64,000 nucleotides of DNA, from contig JAUHJS010000005.1 of NCBI GenBank assembly GCA_030412945.1, positions 124,001 to 188,000 of the forward strand, given 5' to 3'. Below the pieces are notes generated by a model. It was not told the DNA's origin. It worked only from the letters and a program-made list of their open reading frames with translations, and did not search any database. Positions 27,945-37,196 of this stretch are shown here, one piece after another. Numbering within the stretch: position 1 is the stretch's first letter; each line of letters opens with the position of its first letter. Source of the stretch: Shiella aurantiaca. Its GTDB lineage: Bacteria; Bacteroidota; Bacteroidia; Cytophagales; Cyclobacteriaceae. The position numbers and the translations under genes were made by a program.

Positions 27945-28508
27945 TTACATTAGTGCATGCAGATAATTAGCGGAATCAATCAACCCATTTTTTCGTAACC
28001 TGTCCAACACTTCAAACTCATCCAGATTAGGATTCGTTCTATTCAAAACCATAGCCCTAAACGCTTCTAATGCGATTTTGGTATTTAGGTCGATGGTATC
28101 GGTAATAAAATCATCCGCAGACTTTGCCGTTAACCCGAAGCGCGCGAGATAGGCTTCAGGAAAATCCTTCCTATTGTTGGTAACTATAATATTTGCATTG
28201 GTTTTAATGGCCGCGGCTAGCACATGCCTATCCTTCTCATCAGGCAATTCCAAAGAAGGCACGAGGGGCTCATAATTATCAACCAATGCATCGGGAAAGG
28301 CAAGGTGTGCTTTATGTAGGCGCTTTTGAATTTCTGCTTCTGGGACACCTTTTCGCTTCATTACAAGTTGCCACTCATCAAATATGTGTTTACTCCATTT
28401 GGGCGTAAAAAGGTCGTATGAGGCGAACCAAAAGAGGATATCCCGAATATCAATTGGGTAAATTACATTGGTATCAAGAACACACGTGAATCTGACGCTA
28501 TGAATCAT
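27945..28508 (-). CDS. PIN-domain toxin (VapC-like ribonuclease)
   Basis: A 187-residue PIN protein of the longer type. The acidic active-site residues are Asp12 (VLDTNV), Glu45 region (FDEWQ), Asp93 (DEKDRHV) and Asp115 (RKDFP), and VTNNRKDF is typical. It should cleave RNA in a metal-dependent way when free of its partner. Its start lies 11 bp inside the end of the HTH gene, the usual antitoxin-first order. The fold is confident; toxicity is inferred from context. Confidence 0.85.
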   Translation of the reverse strand: MIHSVRFTCVLDTNVIYPIDIRDILFWFASYDLFTPKWSKHIFDEWQLVMKRKGVPEAEIQKRLHKAHLAFPDALVDNYEPLVPSLELPDEKDRHVLAAAIKTNANIIVTNNRKDFPEAYLARFGLTAKSADDFITDTIDLNTKIALEAFRAMVLNRTNPNLDEFEVLDRLRKNGLIDSANYLHALM

Positions 28509-28953
28509 ACATCCCAGTTTCTTCGTCTGCCTTCATGATTTCTATGAGCAATTTACGCTGCTCTGCTTTCATCCGTTTTTTATAGTCTATTACATCCTGA
28601 TATTTAATTCTGCGGTGCTTTCCAATTTTTGTATAGTTGATTCCACCTTGTTCCAATAGCCTTACGAGGTGTGGTCTGGAGCATCCTATAAGTTCTGCGG
28701 CTGCTTGAGTGGTGATTTCAGTCGCAACAGGAACGATTGAAACAGGCTTACCTTGACTCGTCTCTTTCAGGATTTTAGCCAATAGCTGCAATGCTTTTAA
28801 AGGAATCTTAATTCGTTCCTTATTCTCTTCAATTTCAATTTCGGGATAATCGGAATGAATGTGGCTTAAGGCCGCGGCCAAAGCGCCATAAGATTCCATT
28901 GCGGCTCTTTGTTCTTCTTTTGAGGGTCTATCAATATCTTCAAGAGGTCTCAT
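28498..28953 (-). CDS. Excisionase/HTH-type antitoxin partner of the PIN protein
   Basis: A 151-residue protein. The N-terminal half is helical and acidic. Residues about 80-130 are a MerR/excisionase-like HTH (TTQAAAELIGCSRPHLVRLL, then YTKIGKHRRIKYQD). Such HTH proteins pair with PIN proteins as antitoxins and repress their own promoter. Consistent with this, a perfect inverted repeat sits directly upstream, filling the promoter spacer. The C-terminal tail (about 130-151) probably contacts the toxin, which is inference. Confidence 0.82.
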   Translation of the reverse strand: MRPLEDIDRPSKEEQRAAMESYGALAAALSHIHSDYPEIEIEENKERIKIPLKALQLLAKILKETSQGKPVSIVPVATEITTQAAAELIGCSRPHLVRLLEQGGINYTKIGKHRRIKYQDVIDYKKRMKAEQRKLLIEIMKADEETGMYDS

Positions 28954-28978
28954 AATCCATGTACTTTGATTTCTATTT

Positions 28979-28986
28979 CAAATATA
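28979..28986 (-). promoter_or_regulatory. -7 box of the toxin-antitoxin operon
   Basis: A perfect TATATTTG on the minus strand, 26 nt upstream of the antitoxin ATG. No clear -33 element is visible; that area is taken by the inverted repeat. Confidence 0.6.
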
Positions 28987-28989
28987 CGA

Positions 28990-29024
28990 AACAATCGAAA
29001 CATTGTTCGTTTATTTCGATTGTT
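28990..29024. promoter_or_regulatory. Candidate operator: inverted repeat over the toxin-antitoxin promoter
   Basis: Perfect 11-base arms AACAATCGAAA / TTTCGATTGTT separated by 13 bp. The spacer holds a further related half site (CATTGTTCG). It begins 4 bp upstream of the -7 box and covers the -33 area, as expected for autorepression. Confidence 0.65.
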
Positions 29025-29125
29025 GAGCCAATAGCTTTATGCAAACCATTTCATTGTTTCTAGTACACAAACATTAGATGATGACTCAAATTTGGGAATC
29101 GAAGTCAGTATAAAGCTGAAATATT

Positions 29126-31168
29126 TTACCCTTCTGTTTCAGGTTTTCTTTCGGCTTGCAGATTTCTTTCAGAAGGGCACTCCGAAGGAAGAGTAAAATA
29201 AAAACGTGATCCTTTTCCTATGTCACTGATGGCTCCTAATTGGCCTCCACTTCGCTCGATGAATTCTTTACAAATTGACAAACCTAATCCACTGCCTTTT
29301 TCATTCTCGGTACCAAAAGTGGTTTCATGGTAATAATGATCAAACAGCTGAGCCAGTTTATCAGCAGGGATGCCCGCCCCAGTATCAGATATAGACACCT
29401 CTATCATTCCCGCTACCAAGCTTAGTTGAGCATTGATGGTAACCGTTCCTAATCGTGGGGTAAATTTAATTGCATTGCTGAGCAAATTCCGAATCACAGT
29501 CATCAAAGCATTTTCATCAGCCCATACGTACAGGTCGTCTTTCACAAAGTTTAATACCACAATCTCCTTCTTCTGGCAGTCGTACTGGATATTACTAAGG
29601 CATCGTTCGATTATGGGGCAAAGAGCTACTCTGGTAGGGTGCAATTGCAAACCATCGCGCTGTATGTTAGACCAAATCAGTAAATCATTGAGTAAATGAA
29701 AGGTATTGTCCACGGCATGATGCACCGTTTTCAGATGCCTAGCCAATTCCTCCGAGCGCGAAATTTCCGGGTCTGATTGGATAAGCTCTACCATGGACCG
29801 CACATTCCCAACCGGGCCGCGCAAATCATGCCCCAGAATGCGAAAGAGCTTATCTTTGGTAAGATTGGCCTGATCCAGCTTTTTTCTTTTCTTAATCACA
29901 TTGAGCGCTAAGCCACTAACTATCAATAAGAAAGCCACCAATAACAAAACTAATATTAACTGAAATTGAATAATATTTTTCTTTGAATCCAACTCCGCTT
30001 TGTTAAGCTCATTTTCGTATTTCAGTAATTGATTTTGTCGTTCCTTGCTTTCTAAATCATACAAAACCCGCATTTCTTCTAGCTGCCTATTCTTATCTAG
30101 GTTATCAATGGAGTCTTTCAAAGCTACTGAGCGCTTGTGGTATACTAAGGCCTGACGAGAGCGATTTTGTTTTTCATAATTATCGGCCATTAAAAGGTAG
30201 ACATTGGGTCGTTCGCGAAACTCTCCTGTTTTATCGATTTGGGTTAAGCTTTTCTGATAATAGGCCAGTCCTTCCTCAAAGCGATTTTGCTGAGTAAGCA
30301 CCTTGCCTATACCATAGTAAATGAAAATTAGACCTGAGTTAAAATTATTTCTTTCTTCAATTTCAGCAGCTTTTATATAGAAAGACAAGGCTTTTTCATA
30401 GTCGCCTAAATACTCATAGACTTCGGCCATATTGCCTAGGTTTATTGCAGAGGCAATGTCTGCATTCATCAACACATTAAAGTCGTAGGATTTTTGATAA
30501 TAAAATAAAGCCGAATCATAGCCCTGTTCGAAAAAGTGAATAATGCCTAAATATTCATAATTCTGAGCCATTTGGAGAGTATCCTTTTGGTAGGCAGCCA
30601 GTGCGAGCATTTCCTGATAGATTTCAGAAGCCTCTTTATACTTACCCAAACTGGTATAAACACCACCTAATATATTAGCAGATTGGGCGTATTGAAGGGT
30701 ATCATTCACCTCTTGGAATAAGCTCATGCTTTGTAAAATCTCTTGTACAGCCCTCGGATTATCGCCCATCCGCCACGCGATATGGGCTAAATATTGTAAG
30801 GCCATCGCCTTTTCATGCACCAACTTACTTGATTCTGCCAGCTCTTTGGCTTTTCGGAGATAGGATTCGGAGCGAAGAAAATATCCCAAGGCATACTCCT
30901 TCTGGCCATAGGCTAAATACCCCTTGGCCAATGCTGCCGAATGACTCGACTCCTCTAACAACGCTATCGCCTCACGAAATAATCGATACATAGTGGCTGT
31001 ATCCTGCTTATCAGGAAAAGTAATGGCTGAATCCAACTTGGCTTGGTATATAGCGAACAGTGTACTATCTGTCGAGGGTACTGTCGTTTCCACGCGCGCT
31101 TCGGGCTTTGCCGAGGCTAGCAGCGTGTAGCTGAGTAAGGATAAAACAAGCGCAGCAAAAACTTTCAA
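29126..31168 (-). CDS. Sensor histidine kinase with periplasmic TPR repeats
   Basis: A 680-residue kinase: signal peptide (1-20), about six TPR repeats in the periplasm (about 80-350, for example ALSFYIKAAEI), a coiled coil (about 355-398), one transmembrane helix (about 400-424), a HisKA domain with phospho-acceptor His447 (RILGHDLRGP) and an HATPase domain with SDTGAGIP and GSGLGLSIC. No response regulator is adjacent, so the partner is unknown. The TPR input suggests sensing through protein contact. Confidence 0.93.
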   Translation of the reverse strand: MKVFAALVLSLLSYTLLASAKPEARVETTVPSTDSTLFAIYQAKLDSAITFPDKQDTATMYRLFREAIALLEESSHSAALAKGYLAYGQKEYALGYFLRSESYLRKAKELAESSKLVHEKAMALQYLAHIAWRMGDNPRAVQEILQSMSLFQEVNDTLQYAQSANILGGVYTSLGKYKEASEIYQEMLALAAYQKDTLQMAQNYEYLGIIHFFEQGYDSALFYYQKSYDFNVLMNADIASAINLGNMAEVYEYLGDYEKALSFYIKAAEIEERNNFNSGLIFIYYGIGKVLTQQNRFEEGLAYYQKSLTQIDKTGEFRERPNVYLLMADNYEKQNRSRQALVYHKRSVALKDSIDNLDKNRQLEEMRVLYDLESKERQNQLLKYENELNKAELDSKKNIIQFQLILVLLLVAFLLIVSGLALNVIKKRKKLDQANLTKDKLFRILGHDLRGPVGNVRSMVELIQSDPEISRSEELARHLKTVHHAVDNTFHLLNDLLIWSNIQRDGLQLHPTRVALCPIIERCLSNIQYDCQKKEIVVLNFVKDDLYVWADENALMTVIRNLLSNAIKFTPRLGTVTINAQLSLVAGMIEVSISDTGAGIPADKLAQLFDHYYHETTFGTENEKGSGLGLSICKEFIERSGGQLGAISDIGKGSRFYFTLPSECPSERNLQAERKPETEG

Positions 31169-31252
31169 AAGTAGGGTATCTATTAGTCAGCCTTTAATAT
31201 AGTCAAAAGCAAACTATTGTGCGACTAATTTTCAGAGTAAACTGTACAAATT

Positions 31253-32254
31253 TTATTTATAAATGCCCGTTTCGAACCTCCCCGAAGCATCGGCTGCGGC
31301 ACGAAACATACCGGGTGTGTTAAAAGGCATTTGGATATTCCCCCAGCGGTCGAGGGCGATGATGCCACCCATATCTTTGGGCATTTTTACACCAATTACT
31401 TGATGGCAAGCTTCTTCTAAGTTCATACCGCCATATTCCATAAGAGCTGCTATATCGTAGGCCACTTGCCTGCGGATAAATTCTTCTCCGGAACCAGTAG
31501 CTGATACGCCCACCAAGGTGTTGGCATAGGTTCCCGCCCCGATTACCGGAGCATCGCCTATACGGCCGCTGTGTTTCATGGTCATGCCCCCCGTGGAAGT
31601 TCCGGCTACAATACGGCCTTGCTTGTCGAGCGCTACGCAACCTACCGTTCCGCGACTATGTCCCCAGATGTTGTCCGGCTTATAGGCCAAAGCGGAATCT
31701 TGCTTGGCTTTCATTTTTTCCCAAGCGGCTTTGCGCTTAGGCGTGGTAAAATACGAGTTATCCACCCGCTCTACTTTCATTTCATCGGCAAATTGCTCAG
31801 CACCTGCCCCACCAAAAAACACATGCTTGGAATCGGACATTACTTTGCGCGCCAAACTGATAGGGTTTTTGACCGTGGTAAGTCCGGTAAGAGCGCCAAC
31901 TCCCATGGTACTGCCATCCATAAAAGCAGCATCCAGCTCATGCACGCCTTCAGCATTGATTACTGCTCCCTTTCCGGCATTGAACAACGGACTATCCTCT
32001 AAATAGCGTATGGTTTGTTCCACCGCATCGGCACTGCTACCGCCCGAGGCGAGAATATCTTTTCCTATTTGTAAGGCCTCGGCCAAGGCAGCATGATAGG
32101 CCTGCTCTTCTTCTTGGTTCAGGAACTTGGGCGTTCCGGCACCACCGTGAAGTACGATGGCCCACTCTTGAGCTTTTGGAGTTTCTTTCTGTATGGGTGC
32201 ACTTGATTCACAGGCAAATAAGCCTAAGCAGATAAGGAAGAATAGATAACGCAT
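31253..32254 (-). CDS. iaaA: Isoaspartyl peptidase/L-asparaginase (Ntn hydrolase), lipoprotein
   Basis: A 333-residue plant-type asparaginase. The start at 32254 (MRYLFFLICLG) directly precedes a lipobox (GLFAC, Cys15), so it acts outside the cytoplasm. Conserved VLHGGAG opens the alpha part, and the autocleavage nucleophile is Thr203 in SRGTVGCVA, followed by TSTGGMTMK and GRIGDAP. It should hydrolyse isoaspartyl dipeptides and asparagine after self-processing. It is a single gene, divergent from the next one. Confidence 0.94.
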   Translation of the reverse strand: MRYLFFLICLGLFACESSAPIQKETPKAQEWAIVLHGGAGTPKFLNQEEEQAYHAALAEALQIGKDILASGGSSADAVEQTIRYLEDSPLFNAGKGAVINAEGVHELDAAFMDGSTMGVGALTGLTTVKNPISLARKVMSDSKHVFFGGAGAEQFADEMKVERVDNSYFTTPKRKAAWEKMKAKQDSALAYKPDNIWGHSRGTVGCVALDKQGRIVAGTSTGGMTMKHSGRIGDAPVIGAGTYANTLVGVSATGSGEEFIRRQVAYDIAALMEYGGMNLEEACHQVIGVKMPKDMGGIIALDRWGNIQMPFNTPGMFRAAADASGRFETGIYK

Positions 32255-32380
32255 AGGATGAGATTTTATACTCAATTTGGAATCCTGCAGCCCGAAATCC
32301 AACGAAAATGTGTTGAGTGGTGGGTCTTGTGTTTCAGGAAGCAGACAACCTTTGTACCTTTACGTGCATCTACCCTTAGC

Positions 32381-33178
32381 ATGACCCGAATTCTCAGACT
32401 TCTCTTTTTTGTTCTTCTTTTCTGTTGGAAATCGCTTTCCGCTCAGGCGCAACAAGTACAGATACAAGGCTGGGTGATGAATGCCTATGACTCCCTTCCG
32501 ATTGAAGCCGCTCATGTTTTTATTGGAGAAGGAAGCGAAGGTACTTTTTCGGATGTGATGGGCTATTTCAGCCTTCCCGTGCGGCAATCGGATACTTTGT
32601 ATGTATCGGCACTGGGCTTTGGAAAACAGAAGCTATTGGTAACGCTGCTGGCACAAGAAGGTGCTTTACAAACCATAGTATGGTTAGTCCCTTCTCCCAA
32701 ATGGCTGCAAGGTGTGACCGTGACTCCCTTTGCCCCTGTGGAAAAGACTTACCGCTCGCAATTAATCGATACCGATTCATCCTACAAGCCACCGCTTATC
32801 AGTCCCGAAGATGCCTATGCAACGGGGGCTATCACCCGGCTGGCGAATAATTTCAACAGTGAATACCAGCAACTCAAAACCCTGAAAGCCATTCGGGAGG
32901 AGCAGTATGCGGCTTGGCATGTCAAGCAAGTGTTGAAAAACCGCCTGAGTGTGAGTTTTGTAACACGACATACCATATTGCGTGCAGAAGAAGTGGCTGA
33001 TTTTATTGCTTATTGGAATCCTAATCCTATATGGCTGGAAAGGGCCAGTGCGTATGAACTGATGCTCAAGCTGAAGCAAATGGAGGCCGATTACATACAG
33101 TCGCTGCGGCTGAGCAGCCCCAAAAACGATATGGCCCGTACGCATAGCATGGAGCTGAGGCAACTGATAGGCGAATAG
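32381..33178 (+). CDS. Secreted protein with CarboxypepD_reg-like domain
   Basis: A 265-residue exported protein. The start at 32381 (MTRILRLLFF) gives a proper signal peptide (cleavage after SAQAQ). The CarboxypepD_reg-like beta domain spans about residues 26-110 (IQGWVMNAYDSLPIEAAHVFI, then GTFSDVMGYFSL). The rest is a charged helical region without a match I know. Similar proteins in Bacteroidota lack the TonB receptor barrel, as here, and their role is unclear. A weak promoter (TTTC, 19 nt, TACCTTTA) lies at 32332-32362. Confidence 0.8.
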   Translation: MTRILRLLFFVLLFCWKSLSAQAQQVQIQGWVMNAYDSLPIEAAHVFIGEGSEGTFSDVMGYFSLPVRQSDTLYVSALGFGKQKLLVTLLAQEGALQTIVWLVPSPKWLQGVTVTPFAPVEKTYRSQLIDTDSSYKPPLISPEDAYATGAITRLANNFNSEYQQLKTLKAIREEQYAAWHVKQVLKNRLSVSFVTRHTILRAEEVADFIAYWNPNPIWLERASAYELMLKLKQMEADYIQSLRLSSPKNDMARTHSMELRQLIGE

Positions 33179-33182
33179 CCGA

Positions 33183-33307
33183 CCTAAGGGCAAAAAAGCT
33201 TCCGAAGCGCGCGTGAGGGATCGAAGCGGATACCCCGCAGCGAAGCTTGGCCTTGTGGTTGGGGCGAGGAGTAGCAGCGGAGTGCCCGACCCGCCTTAGC
33301 GGGGCAC
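33183..33307 (-). repeat. GC-rich intergenic repeat element, copy 1
   Basis: A 125-bp GC-rich block between convergent genes. It has a hairpin at 33282-33307 (GTGCC / GGCAC outer, CCCGC / GCGGG inner, CTTA loop) and long-range arms AAGCTTC (33196-33202) / GAAGCTT (33242-33248). Read on the minus strand it resembles the block at 47598-47700: both share a CGGGC start, a C-rich middle, CACAAGGCC and a late ATCCCT. I recall similar blocks as dispersed repeats in Cytophagales genomes. Confidence 0.6.
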
Positions 33308-33315
33308 GCCCAAAT

Positions 33316-34242
33316 TTATTTTACTTTGGTGGGCAAATTATTCTTAATCCGTTCAAATCCGGGGCGCTTTAGCGGGCTGTCTTTGAAGACCTTGCGAAAG
33401 ACTTCTTCGGTGAGTTCGTGCCAATCGGCCTTTGACCACTGAGCAAACTCCCGAGGGGCGAAGGCGGGCTCGCGATGGGGTGTTGAGAAGCGGTTCCAAG
33501 GGCATACGTCCTGGCAAATGTCGCAACCGAAAATCCAGTCTTGAAAGGTGTTTTTCAGCTCCTGGGGTAAATTTTCTTTGAGCTCGATGGTGTAATAGGA
33601 AATGCATTTGCTGCCATCTACCACATAGGGCTGGGGAATAGCCTGCGTGGGACATGCATCGATGCAGCGGGTGCAGCTGCCGCAGTGGTCGGTGACGGGG
33701 CTATCGGCTTGGAGGTCGAGGTCGGAGATGATTTCGGCCAGAAAAAAGAAGCTTCCTTTTTGCTTAGACAGCAGCAGGCTATTTTTACCAATCCAACCCA
33801 AACCGCTTTTAGCGGCCCATTGGCGCTCCATCACGGGGGCGGAATCGACAAACACACGGCCTTGAATTTCACCGATTTTCTCTTGCAGCGTGGCCACCAT
33901 TTCGCGGAGTTTTTCTTTGATTACGAGATGATAATCGGTGCCATAGGCGTATTTGGACACTTTGTAGCTTTGCTTCGAGACCAAATCTTGCTCAGGATAA
34001 TAATTATAGGTGAGACTGATAACCGAGCGGGCGCCCTCCACGAGTAGGCGGGGATCGAGGCGCTTATCGAAATGGTTTTCCATATAGGCCATTTTGCCCT
34101 GATGGTTCATTTGAAGCCACTTTTCGAGGCGCGGAGCTTCTTCTTCCAGAAAATCGGCCTTGGCGATTCCGCAGGAATCGAAGCCAAGGCGCGCGGCTTC
34201 TTCCTTTACCCACTGGCTATATTTCACAGCTTGGGATTGCAT
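33316..34242 (-). CDS. queG: Epoxyqueuosine reductase
   Basis: A 308-residue cytosolic enzyme catalysing the last step of queuosine synthesis on tRNA, cobalamin-dependent with two [4Fe-4S] clusters. Both ferredoxin-like sets are seen: [12 protein letters not shown] and [11 protein letters not shown]. The N-terminal cobalamin-binding part includes DSCGIAKA and [10 protein letters not shown]. It starts 2 bp after ruvB, so the two form an operon. The length is slightly shorter than E. coli QueG because the C-terminal HEAT-like extension is absent, as in QueG of other phyla. Confidence 0.96.
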   Translation of the reverse strand: MQSQAVKYSQWVKEEAARLGFDSCGIAKADFLEEEAPRLEKWLQMNHQGKMAYMENHFDKRLDPRLLVEGARSVISLTYNYYPEQDLVSKQSYKVSKYAYGTDYHLVIKEKLREMVATLQEKIGEIQGRVFVDSAPVMERQWAAKSGLGWIGKNSLLLSKQKGSFFFLAEIISDLDLQADSPVTDHCGSCTRCIDACPTQAIPQPYVVDGSKCISYYTIELKENLPQELKNTFQDWIFGCDICQDVCPWNRFSTPHREPAFAPREFAQWSKADWHELTEEVFRKVFKDSPLKRPGFERIKNNLPTKVK

Positions 34243-34244
34243 CC

Positions 34245-35276
34245 TCAGTCGAAAAGCCCGCGGGTTTTACTAGTAGGTGGCACTATGCGCAAGTGCTTAT
34301 AGGCCAACTCTGTAGCCTCACGTCCACGCGAAGTACGCTTGATATAGCCTTCTTGAATCAAAAAGGGTTCGTAAACTTCCTCTATGGTTTCGGCTTCTTC
34401 GCCACAGGCGGTAGCAATGGTGCTTAAGCCCACTGGGCCTCCTTTGAACTTATCGATGATGGTGGTAAGGATTCGGTTGTCCATTTCATCCAATCCGTTT
34501 TGGTCTACGTCCAGCGCGGAAAGGGCCATCTCGGCAATAGGCTTGGTAATGGTGCCATCCCCTTTGATTTGGGCAAAATCGCGGGTTCTGCGCAGAAGAT
34601 TATTGGCAATACGGGGCGTGCCACGGCTTCTGCGGGCGATTTCGTAAGAAGCGTCTTCTTCAATAGGCGTTTGCAAGATCTCGGCCGAACGCTTTATAAT
34701 TTTGGTCAAGAGCGTAGCATCGTAATACTCTAAGCGGGCATTGATACCGAAGCGTGCCCGCAAAGGCGAGGTCAGAAGACCAGCGCGTGTGGTGGCACCT
34801 ATAAGGGTAAATGGATTAAGATCAATTTGTATAGAACGTGCGCTAGGGCCGCTATCGAGCATGATATCGATGCGGTAATCTTCCATGGCGGAGTATAGGT
34901 ACTCTTCCACCACCGGATTGAGGCGATGGATTTCATCAATAAACAGCACATCGAAAGGCTCCAGATTGGTGAGCAAGCCTGCCAAATCGCCCGGTTTGTC
35001 GAGTACGGGGCCTGAGGTAATTTTAAGGTTGGCCTTGAGTTCGTTGGCAATGATATGCGAGAGGGTAGTTTTCCCCAAGCCCGGAGGGCCATGCAAAAGC
35101 ACATGGTCGAGCGGCTCGCTACGTTGCTTGGCGGCCTGCACAAAAATGCTCACATTTTCTATCACCTTGGCTTGCCCGGTAAAATCAGCAAAAGAAAGGG
35201 GGCGCAAGGCTTTTTCAATCTCTCGCTCTGCAGGGTTCAAGCTTTCGCGGTCACCTTTCAGGTAGTCTTCACGCAT
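34245..35276 (-). CDS. ruvB: Holliday junction branch migration helicase RuvB
   Basis: A 343-residue AAA+ motor that works with RuvA and RuvC on recombination intermediates. Walker [10 protein letters not shown], Walker B FIDEIHR, sensor GATTRAG and the C-terminal winged helix ([13 protein letters not shown]) are all present; the length is normal. It is the first gene of a ruvB-queG pair. ruvA and ruvC are not in the window. Confidence 0.98.
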   Translation of the reverse strand: MREDYLKGDRESLNPAEREIEKALRPLSFADFTGQAKVIENVSIFVQAAKQRSEPLDHVLLHGPPGLGKTTLSHIIANELKANLKITSGPVLDKPGDLAGLLTNLEPFDVLFIDEIHRLNPVVEEYLYSAMEDYRIDIMLDSGPSARSIQIDLNPFTLIGATTRAGLLTSPLRARFGINARLEYYDATLLTKIIKRSAEILQTPIEEDASYEIARRSRGTPRIANNLLRRTRDFAQIKGDGTITKPIAEMALSALDVDQNGLDEMDNRILTTIIDKFKGGPVGLSTIATACGEEAETIEEVYEPFLIQEGYIKRTSRGREATELAYKHLRIVPPTSKTRGLFD

Positions 35277-35387
35277 ACGGAATCAAAATATTTACTAAGG
35301 TACGCAGAAATAGCCAATTTCGAGAGCAGGCCTAATTCCTTTCCTCTGTGGGCAAAATATGTGTACTTTTACACAAAATAGGAGTAC

Positions 35388-36443
35388 ATGGACGCCAATA
35401 GAAAGAAAAACCTGATTTATTCTTTGATACTGATTACCCTCCTCTCTGGGATGTGGTGGTATAGGAATAAGCAAAATCCTGATACCAAGGCTCAGGGCAA
35501 TCAATATAAAATTGCTATCAATGGAGAGGCACAGGGCTCTACCTATCAAATCAAATACCTCAGCACTAAAAATATCAGTTATAAAAAGGCCGTAGATAGC
35601 ATTTTGCTGGGCATTGACCAATCGCTATCGCTTTGGGTGCCAGATTCGGAGCTGAACCAGTTTAACCGCGGTACACAAATCAAGTTTTCCTCTCCTTACT
35701 TTTATGATGTATTGGTAAAAAGCCGTGAGGTCTACGAGGCTACCGAGGGTGCTTTCAATCCAGCACTTATGCCCTTAATCCGTGCCTGGGGCTTTGGCCC
35801 TGAGCAGCCCATTTTTCCAGAACCGCGGGTAGTCGATTCGCTCAAAGCCTTTGTAAATTTTGATAGCATTTTCTTCGATACCAAAGCCATTTGCAAGCTA
35901 AAAAAAGGCATACAGCTGGACTTTAATGGCATCGCCCAAGGCTATACAGTGGATGTGCTGGCGGCCTTTCTGGAAGCCCAAGGGATAGAAAACTATATGG
36001 TAGAAGTGGGCGGTGAGGTGCGTTGCAAGGGAAAAAATGAGGAAAATAATGTTTGGGCCATTGGCATTAGCAACCCTTTGTTCAAAGAAAAAGGTGATAA
36101 AGAAATTCAGGTAGGCGTACGCTTAGACAACCGCGGACTGGCCACCAGTGGCAATTACCGTAAGTTTTACCTGAAAGATGGCAAAAAACTCGGCCATACC
36201 ATTGATCCTTCGACTGGCTATCCGGTAGAGCATTCCCTGCTTAGTGCTTCGGTTTTTGCGAAAGAGTCGGCCATAGCCGATGGCTTGGCAACGGCTTTTT
36301 TGGTGCGTGGTTTAGAATATGCCAAAGCCTATGCAGCTGAGCATCCTGAGATTGACGTGCTTTTACTTTATGCAGACGAACAAGGAAATCTGGCCAGCTA
36401 TGTGAGTCCAGGAATCGAGCCTTATATTTTTGAAATCGAGTAG
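35388..36443 (+). CDS. apbE: FAD:protein FMN transferase (ApbE family)
   Basis: A 351-residue enzyme that attaches FMN to a Thr of target proteins such as Na+-NQR or RNF subunits. A single N-terminal hydrophobic segment (about 10-26) anchors it in the inner membrane; there is no lipobox Cys. Family motifs: GSTYQIKY, DFNGIAQGYTVD, VEVGGEVRCKG and the late HTIDPSTGYPV. No NQR or RNF genes are nearby. The methyltransferase gene starts 3 bp after its stop. Confidence 0.94.
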   Translation: MDANRKKNLIYSLILITLLSGMWWYRNKQNPDTKAQGNQYKIAINGEAQGSTYQIKYLSTKNISYKKAVDSILLGIDQSLSLWVPDSELNQFNRGTQIKFSSPYFYDVLVKSREVYEATEGAFNPALMPLIRAWGFGPEQPIFPEPRVVDSLKAFVNFDSIFFDTKAICKLKKGIQLDFNGIAQGYTVDVLAAFLEAQGIENYMVEVGGEVRCKGKNEENNVWAIGISNPLFKEKGDKEIQVGVRLDNRGLATSGNYRKFYLKDGKKLGHTIDPSTGYPVEHSLLSASVFAKESAIADGLATAFLVRGLEYAKAYAAEHPEIDVLLLYADEQGNLASYVSPGIEPYIFEIE

Positions 36444-36446
36444 CGT

Positions 36447-37196
36447 ATGAGCACCGAATGGTTTGGGCAATGGTTCAATTCGCCTTATTATCACATACTG
36501 TATCAGCACCGTGATGAAAAAGAAGCCCAGCACTTTATCGATACCCTGCAAGCGGCTCTACTCTTTCAGCCGGGCGACCGCGTGATGGACTTGGCTTGCG
36601 GAAAAGGTAGGCACTCCATTTACTTGCATAGCAAAGGTATGGAGGTTTGGGGGCTGGACTTATCCGAACAAAACATTGCCTATGCCCAGCGATTTGCTTC
36701 GGAAGGTCTGCATTTTGTGCAGCACGATATGCGGGAAGTGTACCAAAAAGAAACCTTTCAGTGCATTTTCAATCTGTTTACCAGCTTTGGTTATTTTGAT
36801 GATGAAGCCGACAACCTAGCGGCTATCAAAGCCATGTATCAAAGCCTAAAACCGGGGGGCTGTGCGCTTATCGATTTTCTTAATCCGCATGTGGTGATTA
36901 ATCGGCTGGTGCCGGAAGAAGTAAAGCTTTTGGATGGAATTGAATTTCATATCCAGCGCAGTTTTGAAAATGGTTTTATCAGAAAACGCATTTGGCTAGA
37001 GGATCAAGGCACACAGCATCAGTTTGAAGAACGGGTGCGCGCCATTAGTTACGAAGATTTCCTTCACTATTTTGAACAGGCAGGATTTACGCTAAGCCAA
37101 GTATGGGGCGATTACCAGCTGAATGCTTTTCAAAAAGAATCTTCCGAGCGGATGATATTCTTAATTAAGAAATCTGAACAGGCCCCTTCACGGTAA
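36447..37196 (+). CDS. Class I SAM-dependent methyltransferase
   Basis: A 249-residue cytosolic methyltransferase. Motif I is VMDLACGKG (about 46-54), followed by LDLSEQNI and a Methyltransf_25-like core with LKPGGCALIDF. The substrate is unknown. It sits 3 bp after apbE and is probably cotranscribed. Its last 32 bp overlap the 3' end of the convergent sensor kinase gene. Confidence 0.88.
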   Translation: MSTEWFGQWFNSPYYHILYQHRDEKEAQHFIDTLQAALLFQPGDRVMDLACGKGRHSIYLHSKGMEVWGLDLSEQNIAYAQRFASEGLHFVQHDMREVYQKETFQCIFNLFTSFGYFDDEADNLAAIKAMYQSLKPGGCALIDFLNPHVVINRLVPEEVKLLDGIEFHIQRSFENGFIRKRIWLEDQGTQHQFEERVRAISYEDFLHYFEQAGFTLSQVWGDYQLNAFQKESSERMIFLIKKSEQAPSR

